Positions 48,609 to 57,325 of a stretch of 64,000 bases of DNA are shown one piece after another. This stretch comes from Legionella anisa (GTDB taxonomy: Bacteria > Pseudomonadota > Gammaproteobacteria > Legionellales > Legionellaceae), in the NCBI RefSeq assembly GCF_001467525.1, contig NZ_LNXS01000043.1, positions 18,152 to 82,151 on the forward strand. Reading direction: 5' to 3'. The notes under the pieces were generated by a model that saw nothing but the letters and a program-made list of their open reading frames with translations, searched no databases and was not told the DNA's origin. Made by a program: the position numbers and the translations under genes. Position 1 is the first letter of the stretch, and each line of letters opens with the position of its first letter.

Positions 48609-49052
48609 ATGATACTAGAGAGCCCTGCGTTTGCTCATAATGCGCCTATTCCTAAAGAATATACCTGCAATGGTGACGATCATTCCCCGCCATTAATATG
48701 GAAAAATGCACCTAAAAACAGTCAATCTTTTGTTTTAATCATGGACGATCCTGATGCGCCAATGGGATTGTGGGTGCACTGGATTTTATTTAATCTGCCT
48801 GCTGATTGTCACGAGCTTAAAACAGGAAGTATCCCGTTGAATGCGATCAGTGCGCGCAATAGTTGGAACAGAACAGGTTATGGTGGACCTTGTCCGGCAA
48901 GTGGCACGCATCGTTATTTCTTTAAACTCTATGCTTTAGATACTTTATTAAATCTAGGAGAGCATGCGACGAAAAAAGAAATAGAGACTGCCATGCAAAA
49001 TCACATTATTGAGCAGGCTGAATTAATGGGTAGATACAGCAAACCGTCTTAA
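48609..49052 (+). CDS. YbhB/YbcL family Raf kinase inhibitor-like (PEBP) protein
   Basis: Phosphatidylethanolamine-binding-protein fold of 147 residues. Signatures include FVLIMDDPDAPMGLWVHWILFNLPA (D-P-D-A-P and H-W) and GTHRYFFKLYALD. The bacterial members are soluble, and their ligand is not known. The start at 48609 follows AAGGAGTGTGCA, a strong ribosome site. An ATG 24 bases upstream is in frame but has none. There is no signal peptide. Confidence 0.9.
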   Translation: MILESPAFAHNAPIPKEYTCNGDDHSPPLIWKNAPKNSQSFVLIMDDPDAPMGLWVHWILFNLPADCHELKTGSIPLNAISARNSWNRTGYGGPCPASGTHRYFFKLYALDTLLNLGEHATKKEIETAMQNHIIEQAELMGRYSKPS

Positions 49053-49100
49053 AAATAAACGCATCTAATTTTGAACATAAAAACAGCTCTTTTTCCCCTA

Positions 49101-49186
49101 CTTCCCGCGGCTTATTACTGAGCAATCCCCAAGAAATAGCTGGAAATTTGTGGGGATCGCTCAGGCATAAAGCGCGGAACGTGGGC
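49101..49186. repeat. Palindrome with CTGAGCAATCCCCA arms
   Basis: CTGAGCAATCCCCA (about 49119-49132) and TGGGGATCGCTCAG (49151-49164) flank a short loop, with outer CCCGCGGCTTATTA and AGCGCGGAACGTGGG. It resembles a variant of the GC-rich CCGCGGCTTGTC palindromes and lies between convergent genes. Confidence 0.65.
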
Positions 49187-49255
49187 TTTTTTGATTTTCG
49201 AAAATGGTAGGCTCAATTTGGATTCCACTTTACTAAGGAATTAAAACCGACCACT

Positions 49256-49750
49256 CTAAGCACAGCAACATGATTTAGTTACTGCGTCTATATGTTCAAC
49301 AACAGTGCTTAGTGCGCGGGTAAGCAAATATATGGGATTAAAAACAATAGCAGCAACTGCAGCACAACTTGCAACAATACCCATCGTCGCATCTATAACG
49401 GCTTCTGCTAAACACGTTGTAAATGCAGAACATGTACTCTTGCTGACATTTGAATTAGGTGAAAAAATTGCGCATAAGCAAGCTGGTACAACGAGTAATA
49501 AACTCGCTACAAGATAAATAAAGCTTTTTAAAAACAGCAATAATGCATTCACTCCTAACCAGATAGGGCAATAAATGGGGCGAACAATTAAGTCAGCACA
49601 GTCCTCTGTAAAGTCTTTTCTAAAGTTATTCTTTTCATGAATTGGCTTAAAATAGGATGGATTTGGAATTGGAATTAACTCAGCGTATTTGCTTCGCAAA
49701 TTAGAATATTGATCCCAAGTCGATCCTAACTTTGAAAAAAAACCGGGCAT
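49256..49750 (-). CDS. Hypothetical membrane protein, Cys-rich C-terminus
   Basis: No family recognised. The protein is 165 residues. A soluble N-terminal third (MPGFFSKLGSTWDQYSN, FRKDFTEDCADLIVRPIYC) precedes two hydrophobic segments (about 65-95, PIWLGVNALLLFLKSFIYLVA, and 120-155, AVIDATMGIVASCAAVAAIV). The protein ends in TKSCCCA, a string of three cysteines that could be lipidated. The start at 49750 follows GAGAGATGTT. An in-frame ATT/AAT-repeat region (trinucleotide run TTATTATTATTATT) lies just upstream. Cys-tail proteins with helical hairpins occur among host-membrane-targeted effectors, but this is speculation. Confidence 0.55.
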   Translation of the reverse strand: MPGFFSKLGSTWDQYSNLRSKYAELIPIPNPSYFKPIHEKNNFRKDFTEDCADLIVRPIYCPIWLGVNALLLFLKSFIYLVASLLLVVPACLCAIFSPNSNVSKSTCSAFTTCLAEAVIDATMGIVASCAAVAAIVFNPIYLLTRALSTVVEHIDAVTKSCCCA

Positions 49751-49844
49751 AACATCTCTCTTATTATTATTATTATTTAAACAGACTCTAGTATCATTCG
49801 GATACAGACTCTGCTGCATCCGCAGCAAAAGTATACTTTTTTAA

Positions 49845-50345
49845 TTAAGAAGGAATTTTTCCACACGCAATACGGTCGCCACCGCCACCTAAAGTAGGAT
49901 TATCACTATAATTATCTCCTCCTGCGTGAATCATAATGGCGCGTCCCTTAATATCTTTAGTTTTTAAACGAGGTGCTAATGTAGGAGTATTTGCTTCACC
50001 ATTACTATCAACAACCAACACAGGTAAATCACCTAAATGCCCCGTGCCATATGGCCCAAGATGTTTATTGGTTTTGGCGGGATCTAAATGGGCACCCGCG
50101 TTTTTAGCATGATCACCACAATCGGGATGTTGGTGGATGTGGAAGCCGCGCGCACCTGCAGGAAGTCCGGTCAATTGGGGCTTAATCAGTAAACCGTATT
50201 TGCTGTCCTCAAAAACGACTTTTCCTACTGAAGTTCCATCGGTGGTGGAAACATCACTCGTTACAGTTCCTGCAGTGGCTATTGACGCGATAAACAACAT
50301 CATTGCCCCCATAATAATTTGTTCTTTTTGTTTGATTTTATTCAT
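49845..50345 (-). CDS. sodC: Periplasmic Cu-Zn superoxide dismutase
   Basis: Converts superoxide to peroxide in the periplasm and protects against host oxidative burst. It has 166 residues with a signal peptide (about 1-25, ending SIATAG). Metal ligands are visible in GFHIHQHPDCGDHAKNAGAH (two Cu His, the bridging His and Zn ligands) and near the C-terminus in AIMIHAGGDNYSD. The disulfide pair is Cys of PDCG and Cys in RIACGK. AGGATTTAGCC before the ATG is a good ribosome site. The gene is single, divergent from the acetyltransferase at 50477. Confidence 0.95.
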   Translation of the reverse strand: MNKIKQKEQIIMGAMMLFIASIATAGTVTSDVSTTDGTSVGKVVFEDSKYGLLIKPQLTGLPAGARGFHIHQHPDCGDHAKNAGAHLDPAKTNKHLGPYGTGHLGDLPVLVVDSNGEANTPTLAPRLKTKDIKGRAIMIHAGGDNYSDNPTLGGGGDRIACGKIPS

Positions 50346-50476
50346 GGCTAAATCCTTTTTAGTGACAATTTTTTCATTCTAACATAGCATATCACTTATA
50401 TAAGTTATTTAAATGTTGAATTTAAAAGAACGTGAGGAATTTATTAGAAATTAATTACGTCTTTAAGGCTTTTATT

Positions 50477-51001
50477 ATGATTAAAAATTTAACGCCCAAT
50501 ATCAGAACAGCTACATTAGATGATGCTGGAGCCATTGCGCAAATTCATATCTGTTCCTGGCAAAAGATGTATCGAGATTTTATTCCAGAAATTATATTAC
50601 AAAACTTATCCTTAGAAGAGCGAACTCTGCAGTGGCGCAATTTGATAGAGCAGGAAGTTAAAGTATTAATCATGGAAATCAACAATCAAATTGTTGGCTT
50701 TGCCAGCATTTGTCCTTTTCGTGATTTTAGTGCAGACAGATCAATGGGTGAGATCAGTGCGATTTATTTACATCCCGATTACTGGCGTATGGGATTAGGA
50801 ACCCAATTATGTATGGCTGCGATTTCTGCACTCGCAAATCAGGGATATAAGAAAATACTTCTATGGGTATTCGAAGACAATATTCAAGCACGCAAATTCT
50901 ATGATGCCTTGGGTTTTGAAGCCACAAGTTCAACCAAATTAGAAGAATTTTATGAGGGCGGGGCTTTATTAAAAGAAGTTCTTTATCAGAAAATTCTTTA
51001 A
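50477..51001 (+). CDS. GNAT family N-acetyltransferase
   Basis: Single GNAT domain of about 174 residues. Motif A reads AIYLHPDYWRMGLGTQLCMAA (R-x-x-G-x-G), followed by LLWVFEDNIQARKFYDALGFE, the classic C-terminal strand and helix. AAGG nine bases before the ATG at 50477 supports this start. The frame is open to a GTG at 50432 with less support. It resembles aminoglycoside/amino-acid acetyltransferases in general form, and the substrate is unknown. Confidence 0.88.
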   Translation: MIKNLTPNIRTATLDDAGAIAQIHICSWQKMYRDFIPEIILQNLSLEERTLQWRNLIEQEVKVLIMEINNQIVGFASICPFRDFSADRSMGEISAIYLHPDYWRMGLGTQLCMAAISALANQGYKKILLWVFEDNIQARKFYDALGFEATSSTKLEEFYEGGALLKEVLYQKIL

Positions 51002-51043
51002 GCCTTGATACTCGAATATCAAAGATTTGAAAACTAAAGAATA

Positions 51044-51131
51044 TGTAGCCTGGGTGCAGCGAAGCGGAACCCGGGAATGTTACATATTCTCAAATTTCCC
51101 CGGGTTTCGCTTCGCTGCACTCAGGCTACAT
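51044..51131. repeat. TGTAGCC-family palindromic element, copy 8
   Basis: TGTAGCCTGGGTGCAGCGAA with mirror TTCGCTGCACTCAGGCTACA around a 30-base AT-rich centre. It lies between convergent GNAT and SelO genes. One mismatch (ACTC for ACCC) breaks the symmetry. Confidence 0.85.
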
Positions 51132-51141
51132 ATTGAATAAA

Positions 51142-52632
51142 CTAAGTTCCGCAGAACGTTTGGTATACTCGTTCGTGTGGCATAGGCAAGCATTGTAAGT
51201 TTTCAGTGCCTTTTTGCTGTTGATAAGGATTTTTCAATACAGTCAAAAGGGTATCCATTAAAGTACGGTCATTGTTTTCAACAAAATCTTGAATTGCATT
51301 TTCAACTAAGTGGTTTCTGGGGATATAGACTGGGTTTACCTGATTCATTTTGGTTTTTATTGTGTTGACCTCAACATTTTGGTGTTTCATACACACTAAC
51401 CAGTCAGAAACCCACTGCTCGCTGTTAGGTTGATTTCCTAGTGCGTTGATTAAATCATTCTGCGAGCGTTCACAATCAATGGCTCGACTCATGAGCCTAA
51501 AAGTATTTGTAAAATCCGGCTTATGTTGCTGTAATAATACGAAAAAATTGTTAATAAGTTCTCTAGTATGAGTATTATCTTTAGAGAGGCCTAACTTTTC
51601 TCTTATCTTTTTGTTCCAGTATTGAGAAAAGCGCTCTGTGAATGAGTTGAGGGCTTCGAGTATTTGTTGGGGCGCTTCCTTATCTTTAAATAAAGGCAGC
51701 AAGCTTAGACTAAATTGTGCCAAATTCCACTTTGCTATAGCGGCTTGATTTCCAAATGCATAACGACCGGCATGATCAATAGAGCTAAATACAGTACCAA
51801 AGTCAAATTCATCCATAAACGCACAGGGACCATAATCGATGGTTTCGCCAGATATGGTCATATTATCTGTGTTCATGACTCCATGAATAAAGCCGACACC
51901 CATCCATTCAGCAATAAGGCTTGCTTGCCTATCCACAACTTTTTTAAACAGTTCGAGATAGGGGTGTGCGCTGGGTAAAAGTTCGGGATAGTGTCTTTCA
52001 AGAGCATAGTTCGCAAGAGACTGGAGTAAGTCGTTATCTTTTTGAGCAGCGGCATATTCAAAAGAGCCTACCCGCAGGCTACTGGATGCAACTCGGGTTA
52101 ATACACCTAATGGCACGGGACCATCTTGGCGATAGATCGTTTCTTGGCTTGCAATGGCAGCGAGGCAACGGGTGGTTGGAATATTTAAACCATGCATTGC
52201 TTCGCTGATTAGATATTCTCTTAATACCGCGGAAAGGGGAGCTCTACCATCGCCCATTCGCGAAAACATTGTTTTTCCCGACCCTTTGAGTTGAATGTCC
52301 CATCGCCTCCCATCTTGACTACATAACTCACCAAGTAACACAGCACGACCATCTCCCAAAAGGGGGACATAGTATCCGAATTGATGTCCTGCATAAGCTA
52401 ATGCAATACTTTTAAGATGTGCAGGCACTCGATTTCCGGCATAAAAAGAGAGCGTTTCTTTTTCATTGGCAGAAGAGGAGTTCGGAGCACAAAGATATGA
52501 GGCAAGTTCATGATTGAATTGAACTAAATAAGGATTTGCAATCGGTGTTGGCTCGATCACCTCGTAAAAATTAGCAGGTAATTTGAGATAAGAGCTCGGG
52601 TAAATGTAAGGAATCAAATCAAGCCAATCCAT
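51142..52632 (-). CDS. selO: SelO/YdiU protein adenylyltransferase
   Basis: A pseudokinase-fold AMPylase that transfers AMP to protein hydroxyls, linked to redox homeostasis. It has 496 residues. Family signatures YAGHQFGYYVPLLGDGRAVLLGE, GSGKTMFSRMGDGRAPL and HGVMNTDNMTISGETIDYGPC (catalytic-loop Asn and Asp) are intact. The C-terminal part ends in MPHERVYQTFCGT. The family length is about 480. The bacterial version lacks selenocysteine; the C-terminal Cys two residues before the end (FCGT) occupies its place. The gene stands alone, starting with an ATG at 52632. Confidence 0.95.
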   Translation of the reverse strand: MDWLDLIPYIYPSSYLKLPANFYEVIEPTPIANPYLVQFNHELASYLCAPNSSSANEKETLSFYAGNRVPAHLKSIALAYAGHQFGYYVPLLGDGRAVLLGELCSQDGRRWDIQLKGSGKTMFSRMGDGRAPLSAVLREYLISEAMHGLNIPTTRCLAAIASQETIYRQDGPVPLGVLTRVASSSLRVGSFEYAAAQKDNDLLQSLANYALERHYPELLPSAHPYLELFKKVVDRQASLIAEWMGVGFIHGVMNTDNMTISGETIDYGPCAFMDEFDFGTVFSSIDHAGRYAFGNQAAIAKWNLAQFSLSLLPLFKDKEAPQQILEALNSFTERFSQYWNKKIREKLGLSKDNTHTRELINNFFVLLQQHKPDFTNTFRLMSRAIDCERSQNDLINALGNQPNSEQWVSDWLVCMKHQNVEVNTIKTKMNQVNPVYIPRNHLVENAIQDFVENNDRTLMDTLLTVLKNPYQQQKGTENLQCLPMPHERVYQTFCGT

Positions 52633-52837
52633 AAAAAATTGTATGTTAAATGTTTAACAAAATTCCTTCAATTGAATACAGTGAGAATTTTAAAAAATTA
52701 AATAACTCTACGAAAGGTTATTACTGAATTAATTAAAAGAAACCTCTTAATGATATTATAGTGCCTTGTGTTAGAAACAGCTAAAGCTAAAGCTAAGGAT
52801 GAGGATGAGAAATAAATTTTTAACCAAATCTTCATGA

Positions 52838-54133
52838 TCATGAGTTAATTAATCGATAAATCAATAGGGATGCGCGTTGCGTTTGTGTTAAAAGAGAAGG
52901 GATATCTAAAGTTTCCTTAAGAGAATGTGCGCCAGTACCTACTGGTCCTAAACCTGCTAATGCCCCGTTCACTAAAGAGGCAATGTGTGACACATCACCT
53001 GCACCTCTTGCTCCTGGGTCAAGCGGATGTACTACTCCTTGTACTAAGTCTTCACTGACTTCACTATATTGTCTTAATAAAGCCTCATTGGCAGAAGTAG
53101 GCGGCATACTCGGGATCCCGTCTTGAAATAGAACGGAAGCTGTAGTGCCAGGCAAATGATGGGAAACAATATCCGTGATTTTTTTCTCTGCTGTATTTTT
53201 TTGTTGTTCGCTAATAAAACGTAAATCACCATTTGCCATAGCAACTTTTGCGATGACATTTCCCTTGCCAAAAGTCTCACCCTGAATGTTATTTTTACTA
53301 TTAATTGTGGTTCCCCCTAAAACAAGGCCTGGACTAAATGTTAAAAAGCGCTCCCCACGTAGCTGGGTACGCATTGTATTTAGGATTCGTACTAACTCGT
53401 AAATAGCACCATAGCCCGCTTGTTTTTGAAAAATTTCTGAGGAGTGTGCTTCATTGCCATGAGTTTCTACTGTCCAGTGTGCTATGCCTCTACGCGCAAT
53501 GGTTGCTGTATCGGGTGTAATTGCCCACTCAAAATCCAAGGCAATATCACTATTTTTTGCTGCATCGATTAAAGGTTTTCTTGAAATCGAGGTGGGTTTC
53601 CCAGAATCTTCTTCATCGCCTGTTAAAATAACCGTTATGTTTGCATTGTCGAGAGCATGCATTTCGTGTAAGGCTTTTAAGGCATAAAGGATAACAACCA
53701 CTCCTCCTTTGTCATCGATGACTCCTGGCCCTGTTGCGACAGCTCCTTTATGTTTAAAATGTTGAAATGGACTATCTGCAGGAAACACCGTGTCTAGATG
53801 GCCAATTAAAAGCAATTTTTTGCCTTTATTGCCAATGCGCTGAGCAACCAAGGTGCCTGCTCGATGCATAGCTCGTGGTTCAGCAACCCAAAACGTTTTA
53901 AATCCAAGTTGGTCTAATTGTTGACGTACTATGTTTCCAACCTTATAAATTCCTGTAAGATTTGTAGTACCGCTGTTGGTATTGACTAATTGTTCCAATA
54001 ATGAAAGTTGTTCTTGAGATTGGGTTGTAATGTACTGGGTTATCTGTTTTTCTACTGAAGTGAGGTTGTTTGCATTTGCGGTTTGAATACCTAGATTTAA
54101 AAATAGAAAAAGGATGCCAGCGAACTTTCTCAT
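52838..54133 (-). CDS. Secreted M20 family metallopeptidase (carboxypeptidase G2-like)
   Basis: Zinc exopeptidase or amidohydrolase of 431 residues with a signal peptide (about 1-21, MRKFAGILFLFLNLGIQTANA). Zinc ligands and catalytic residues are visible: GHLDTVFP (His and Asp), VIDDKGGVVV (bridging Asp), DEEDSGKP (catalytic and ligand Glu), DFEWAI (ligand) and the C-terminal GTGAHSLKE (His). The dimerisation domain (about 205-320) is present. Periplasmic or secreted location is inferred; the substrate may be a glutamate-containing peptide or folate as in carboxypeptidase G2. Confidence 0.9.
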   Translation of the reverse strand: MRKFAGILFLFLNLGIQTANANNLTSVEKQITQYITTQSQEQLSLLEQLVNTNSGTTNLTGIYKVGNIVRQQLDQLGFKTFWVAEPRAMHRAGTLVAQRIGNKGKKLLLIGHLDTVFPADSPFQHFKHKGAVATGPGVIDDKGGVVVILYALKALHEMHALDNANITVILTGDEEDSGKPTSISRKPLIDAAKNSDIALDFEWAITPDTATIARRGIAHWTVETHGNEAHSSEIFQKQAGYGAIYELVRILNTMRTQLRGERFLTFSPGLVLGGTTINSKNNIQGETFGKGNVIAKVAMANGDLRFISEQQKNTAEKKITDIVSHHLPGTTASVLFQDGIPSMPPTSANEALLRQYSEVSEDLVQGVVHPLDPGARGAGDVSHIASLVNGALAGLGPVGTGAHSLKETLDIPSLLTQTQRASLLIYRLINS

Positions 54134-54299
54134 TATATTTTATTTCCAATAATTTAAGTGATTTTATGAAGCAATCATACACTTTTGCAAGAAAGAAAAA
54201 ACAGGACCACAAAATTTTTAATTTGTTCTAGGGGGTGTGGCAATTTATTTTCACTGCCAACGTTCCGCGACTTGTTCGGCGTTGTTGCAAATCAATACA

Positions 54300-54357
54300 T
54301 GTAGCCTGGGTGCAGCGAAGCTTAACCCGGGTTACGCTTCGCTGCACCCAGGCTACA
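54300..54357. repeat. TGTAGCC-family palindromic element, copy 9
   Basis: Compact copy. TGTAGCCTGGGTGCAGCGAA and its mirror TTCGCTGCACCCAGGCTACA meet around CTTAACCCGGGTTACG. The right arm overlaps the end of the DUF1810 gene, so its last codons lie in the repeat. Confidence 0.85.
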
Positions 54358-54850
54358 TTTTCTGTTCCTGCACAAAATCAAGAGTACGCTTACAGGAAGG
54401 ATAACCTTGTTTTGCGGTTTCGTGTAGAATTCGATCACAACGCTGTGCAAGAGCAGCAAAATCCTGAGATGCGTCTCCTTGGTGCTCAAGAAATGAAGCT
54501 GCTTCTCGGAATAAGGTGAGGCTTGACACCAGTTTTTTAGTATCAGTATCTCCATTCATAAGGATTAGAACAGGGATTTTTCTTTTTAGTTGCTGTTCTA
54601 CGAGTTGTGTGATTGCGTCATAGTTTTGAAAAAGTTCTTCATTTTGCAAATAGTCGCACGCTTCTTTGAAATCAACAATGCCAAAATGTTGGGCTATAGA
54701 ACTGAACCCAAGCTGTTTTAACTGAGGAAAGATATACCATATCCAGTGGCTTTGTTTGCTTCCTGCTTTAAGTTCATCATATGCCTGTTGGAATGAGATA
54801 TATGCGTCTTGACCTTGCTGTGCTTTGATAAAGCGTTGAATAGTACTCAT
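54353..54850 (-). CDS. DUF1810 family protein
   Basis: Conserved family of unknown function, 165 residues. The DUF1810 core shows FIKAQQGQDAYISFQQAYDELKAGSK, the hallmark SHWIWYIFPQLKQLGFS, then HFGIVDFKEACDYL. The C-terminus ends in RTLDFVQEQKM, encoded within the TGTAGCC palindrome. No catalytic role is established for the family. It is soluble. Confidence 0.9.
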   Translation of the reverse strand: MSTIQRFIKAQQGQDAYISFQQAYDELKAGSKQSHWIWYIFPQLKQLGFSSIAQHFGIVDFKEACDYLQNEELFQNYDAITQLVEQQLKRKIPVLILMNGDTDTKKLVSSLTLFREAASFLEHQGDASQDFAALAQRCDRILHETAKQGYPSCKRTLDFVQEQKM

Positions 54851-54894
54851 CGAAAGTCCCTTAGATTAATACTCTGTATTTGTACATTATACTA

Positions 54895-55037
54895 AGGGCT
54901 GTTTACAATTCTACTATCTTGACCTCAAGACCTTGATTTTCTGTGCTCCGATGCTCACATACTTTTATGGATGCTGCGCTTTGGTGCTCGAAAATCAAGG
55001 CCTTGCGACTCAATCTAGCGAATTTTAAACAGCCTCT
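54895..55037. mobile_element. 143-bp palindromic MITE-like element, copy B
   Basis: AAGGGCTGTTTACAATTCTA ... TTTTAAACAGCCT, in the orientation opposite to copy A at 22486-22628. The reverse complement of copy A aligns along the full length, including CTACTATCTTG, TTGATTTTCTG(T/C)GCT and GACTCAATCTAG(C/T)GAA. It carries no gene. The gap 54851-55164 holds only this element and a small stretch before the OTU-like gene end. Confidence 0.75.
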
Positions 55038-55164
55038 GGTTAAAGTAGGATGGCATGACAAATCTGACTTCCTATTGGACTTATCTATAATAGCAGATAG
55101 TGGATCTGAAAAAGGAGTAGCACCCATTTTCCAGGGTGCTTTTATTTCCAAAGTTTAAGCGTTC

Positions 55165-56310
55165 TTATTTTGGGTTAGCTCGTCTGTACTCTGCTTCTTG
55201 CAGGCGCATAGCAAACTCTTCATCCGATTCGGTAACGCCATGCTCATTTTTAGCAGCCTTTTCTTTATCAAGGCTTTCCTTATCCAGGTTTTCAATTCTG
55301 TTTTTAACATGAGCGAACAAGCCCTGAGTTGATGCAGCTTGAATGAGTGCGTTAATGTGTGTTTGATACTTTACTACTGGAGCTTGAGTGTCTACAGGTA
55401 CAATCACGGGTGTTGTTTCTTTATTTTTAGAAGATGTATGAGTTTTTTCTATTGGTTTTGAGTTCTCAACACGTTCTTTTTCAATAGGTTTAGCTTTCGG
55501 CTTAGGTAATTCCTCTACAGTGGTTGTCCAATGGATCGAGTCACCTTCATTATTTAAAACAACAGTAGACCAACCATCCATCAGTGCTCCATTCAATTGA
55601 TTGGTCACATAGAGATTTACGTCAAGTTGATCGGCAATTTCTTTCAAGTCGTCGTGGGTTGCCCATCTTCCTTTTTCCTTAATTTTTTCTACGCCTTTTA
55701 AAATGACGGAACGAGGATTTTCTTTACTACCAGATAATACGTCTGCCAGTAATGCCTGTTTAACATGCGAATTTTCTATTTTTTGGATTTCCTCAAAGGA
55801 GGATTTACCTTTAAGCTTTGGCTCCAATGACTTAGCAGTTTTTTGAGCTAAATCAAGAACTTCAGGTGATGAAGCCAACTCGTTGAACTGTTTTACTTTA
55901 TCCAGCGCACCCTCTTTTTTATCGTCTTCTTTTAAATAAAAATGCACTAATTCCATAAACTTATGATACACAGGAGAGCTTTCAACTTGAGTGCTTCCAT
56001 TACTTCTTGCTTCTGCTATTTTCTTAAGAAGATCATTTTTATATGAGGTGGCAGAAATACTTCTTAAAGACAGTTGTAATTTAAGCAAGGTTTCTTTTTT
56101 ATAAGTATAGGGGGATTCGTAGAGCTGATTTAAATCAATGTCCAGAATTTCTTGCAAGCCGACATTATTAAGACCTTTCTTTTGCCATTGAGTAAAAGTT
56201 TTGCTTTTGCCGTTTTCTGCGTATTCTTTTTGAATGATAGCTATTAAACCTATTCCCAATGCATAAAATCCGCAATCACCGCCACCAGGATTATCTATTC
56301 TATAAGGCAT
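55165..56310 (-). CDS. OTU-like cysteine protease (candidate deubiquitinase) with MIU-like motif
   Basis: A 381-residue protein with the fold signs of an OTU deubiquitinase. Near the N-terminus, GGGDCGFYALGIGL holds the probable catalytic Cys13 (family G-D-G-x-C-h-F-R-A type). After a variable helical insert, WATHDDLKEIADQLDVNLYV, then GWSTVVLNN, and SIHW with His260 form the OTU C-terminal half. The tail (about 265-381) is charged and unstructured-like. At 362-376, SDEEFAMRLQEAEYR matches the MIU (motif interacting with ubiquitin) pattern L-A-x-x-L-Q-x-x-E. Bacterial OTU proteases in Legionella (Lot family) are Dot/Icm effectors. I infer the same role here; activity is not shown. Confidence 0.72.
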   Translation of the reverse strand: MPYRIDNPGGGDCGFYALGIGLIAIIQKEYAENGKSKTFTQWQKKGLNNVGLQEILDIDLNQLYESPYTYKKETLLKLQLSLRSISATSYKNDLLKKIAEARSNGSTQVESSPVYHKFMELVHFYLKEDDKKEGALDKVKQFNELASSPEVLDLAQKTAKSLEPKLKGKSSFEEIQKIENSHVKQALLADVLSGSKENPRSVILKGVEKIKEKGRWATHDDLKEIADQLDVNLYVTNQLNGALMDGWSTVVLNNEGDSIHWTTTVEELPKPKAKPIEKERVENSKPIEKTHTSSKNKETTPVIVPVDTQAPVVKYQTHINALIQAASTQGLFAHVKNRIENLDKESLDKEKAAKNEHGVTESDEEFAMRLQEAEYRRANPK

Positions 56311-56497
56311 TTTATACTCGCTTTTCGGTTCAATTTATATATATATTACACAAATTATACAATGAAAATATTAAGTAATTATTATATGATCAAAATTTAC
56401 TGATGATCCATTAATGGACAGTATGGTTTTTATAAAATAAAATATGATTTCATTTTATGCAAAAAATAGTGAAGAAACTCAAAAGGAGGTAAGGAAT

Positions 56498-57271
56498 ATG
56501 AGTTTAATTGATAACAGGATTGTGAAAGCTTCCTTTAGAGAAAACCCAGTAGAAGAAAGAAAACGGTTTCCTCAATCTTCTTGTCTGATGCCCATTAGTG
56601 TTGGACAACCCATCCATGAGGGCGAAAAATTTGCAGCAGTGATTAAACTCATTAATGGGGCATTTAAACAGTGTACCATCCTTGTTGATGATAGTGTTCA
56701 ACGTCATACGATGGGCATTATGCATCATGCGACACCGGATGAGTTATATCAGCTCGCTGTAAAAGAAGGTGATGATTGGTTGCTGCGAAATGAAATGGCT
56801 TACAATCAATTAACTATTCCCTTTGAAATTATGCGCTGGGATGATTGGTACAACAGTCAGAATTACATTGACAGTCATGTGCGCGTGCAAAAAGAATATG
56901 ACGCCAATGAATCATTTCGTCGGGCTATCCATGCCAATATTGATGATTTTTTAACACGATACTTGAGCCGATTTTCTGCTGTGCATGTCGATCATGAGCG
57001 GGCATTCGGACTGTGTCTTGATTATTTGCTTGAAGAGTGTTCGGTGATGTGCCTATGGACAGAAAAAGCATATGATTTTGAAGTTTATCCTAGCGGCAGA
57101 AACAAGGCGATGGCAGCCACTTATGATTATTTAATCAAGCCTCATTATCCAAATTATTTAAGACCTGTTGCACTTCGATTTAAAAAATATCCTGGAAAGG
57201 TAACAGGAGATGAGTTTCAAATGATTCAGGAAGCTGCTTTGGAAAGTGAATCAGTGGTTGGCGATTTTTAA
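56498..57271 (+). CDS. tRNA-dependent cyclodipeptide synthase, XYP type
   Basis: Makes cyclic dipeptides from two aminoacyl-tRNAs. Aligning with AlbC, the catalytic Ser37 equals Ser34 (PISVGQPIHEGE), Tyr178 equals Tyr176 and Glu182 equals Glu180 (LDYLLEECSV), and Tyr202 equals Tyr197 (FEVYPSG). Position 40 is Gln37 rather than Asn, and Tyr is followed by Pro, defining the XYP subfamily. LVDDSVQRHTMG is another family hallmark. The ATG at 56498 follows AAAAGGAGGTAAGGAAT, a very strong ribosome site, so the 54 upstream bases in frame are not coding. Length 257. No oxidase, P450 or methyltransferase tailoring gene is adjacent, so the product may be an unmodified diketopiperazine. A short half TGTAGCC repeat follows. 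Confidence 0.88.
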   Translation: MSLIDNRIVKASFRENPVEERKRFPQSSCLMPISVGQPIHEGEKFAAVIKLINGAFKQCTILVDDSVQRHTMGIMHHATPDELYQLAVKEGDDWLLRNEMAYNQLTIPFEIMRWDDWYNSQNYIDSHVRVQKEYDANESFRRAIHANIDDFLTRYLSRFSAVHVDHERAFGLCLDYLLEECSVMCLWTEKAYDFEVYPSGRNKAMAATYDYLIKPHYPNYLRPVALRFKKYPGKVTGDEFQMIQEAALESESVVGDF

Positions 57272-57286
57272 GCATTTCTTTAAAAT

Positions 57287-57320
57287 TGTAGCCTGGGTGC
57301 AGCGCAGCGAAACCCGGGTT
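57287..57320. repeat. TGTAGCC-family half element, copy 10
   Basis: Only one arm is present: TGTAGCCTGGGTGCAGCGCA followed by GCGAAACCCGGGTT, with no mirrored right arm. It lies between the convergent cyclodipeptide synthase and kinase genes and looks like a truncated copy. Confidence 0.8.
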
Positions 57321-57325
57321 TTCAC

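Noticed and set aside
56444..56497. Eighteen-residue N-terminal extension of the cyclodipeptide synthase
   Set aside because: The AAAAGGAGGTAAGGAAT site sits directly before the ATG at 56498, and the extension contains that sequence.
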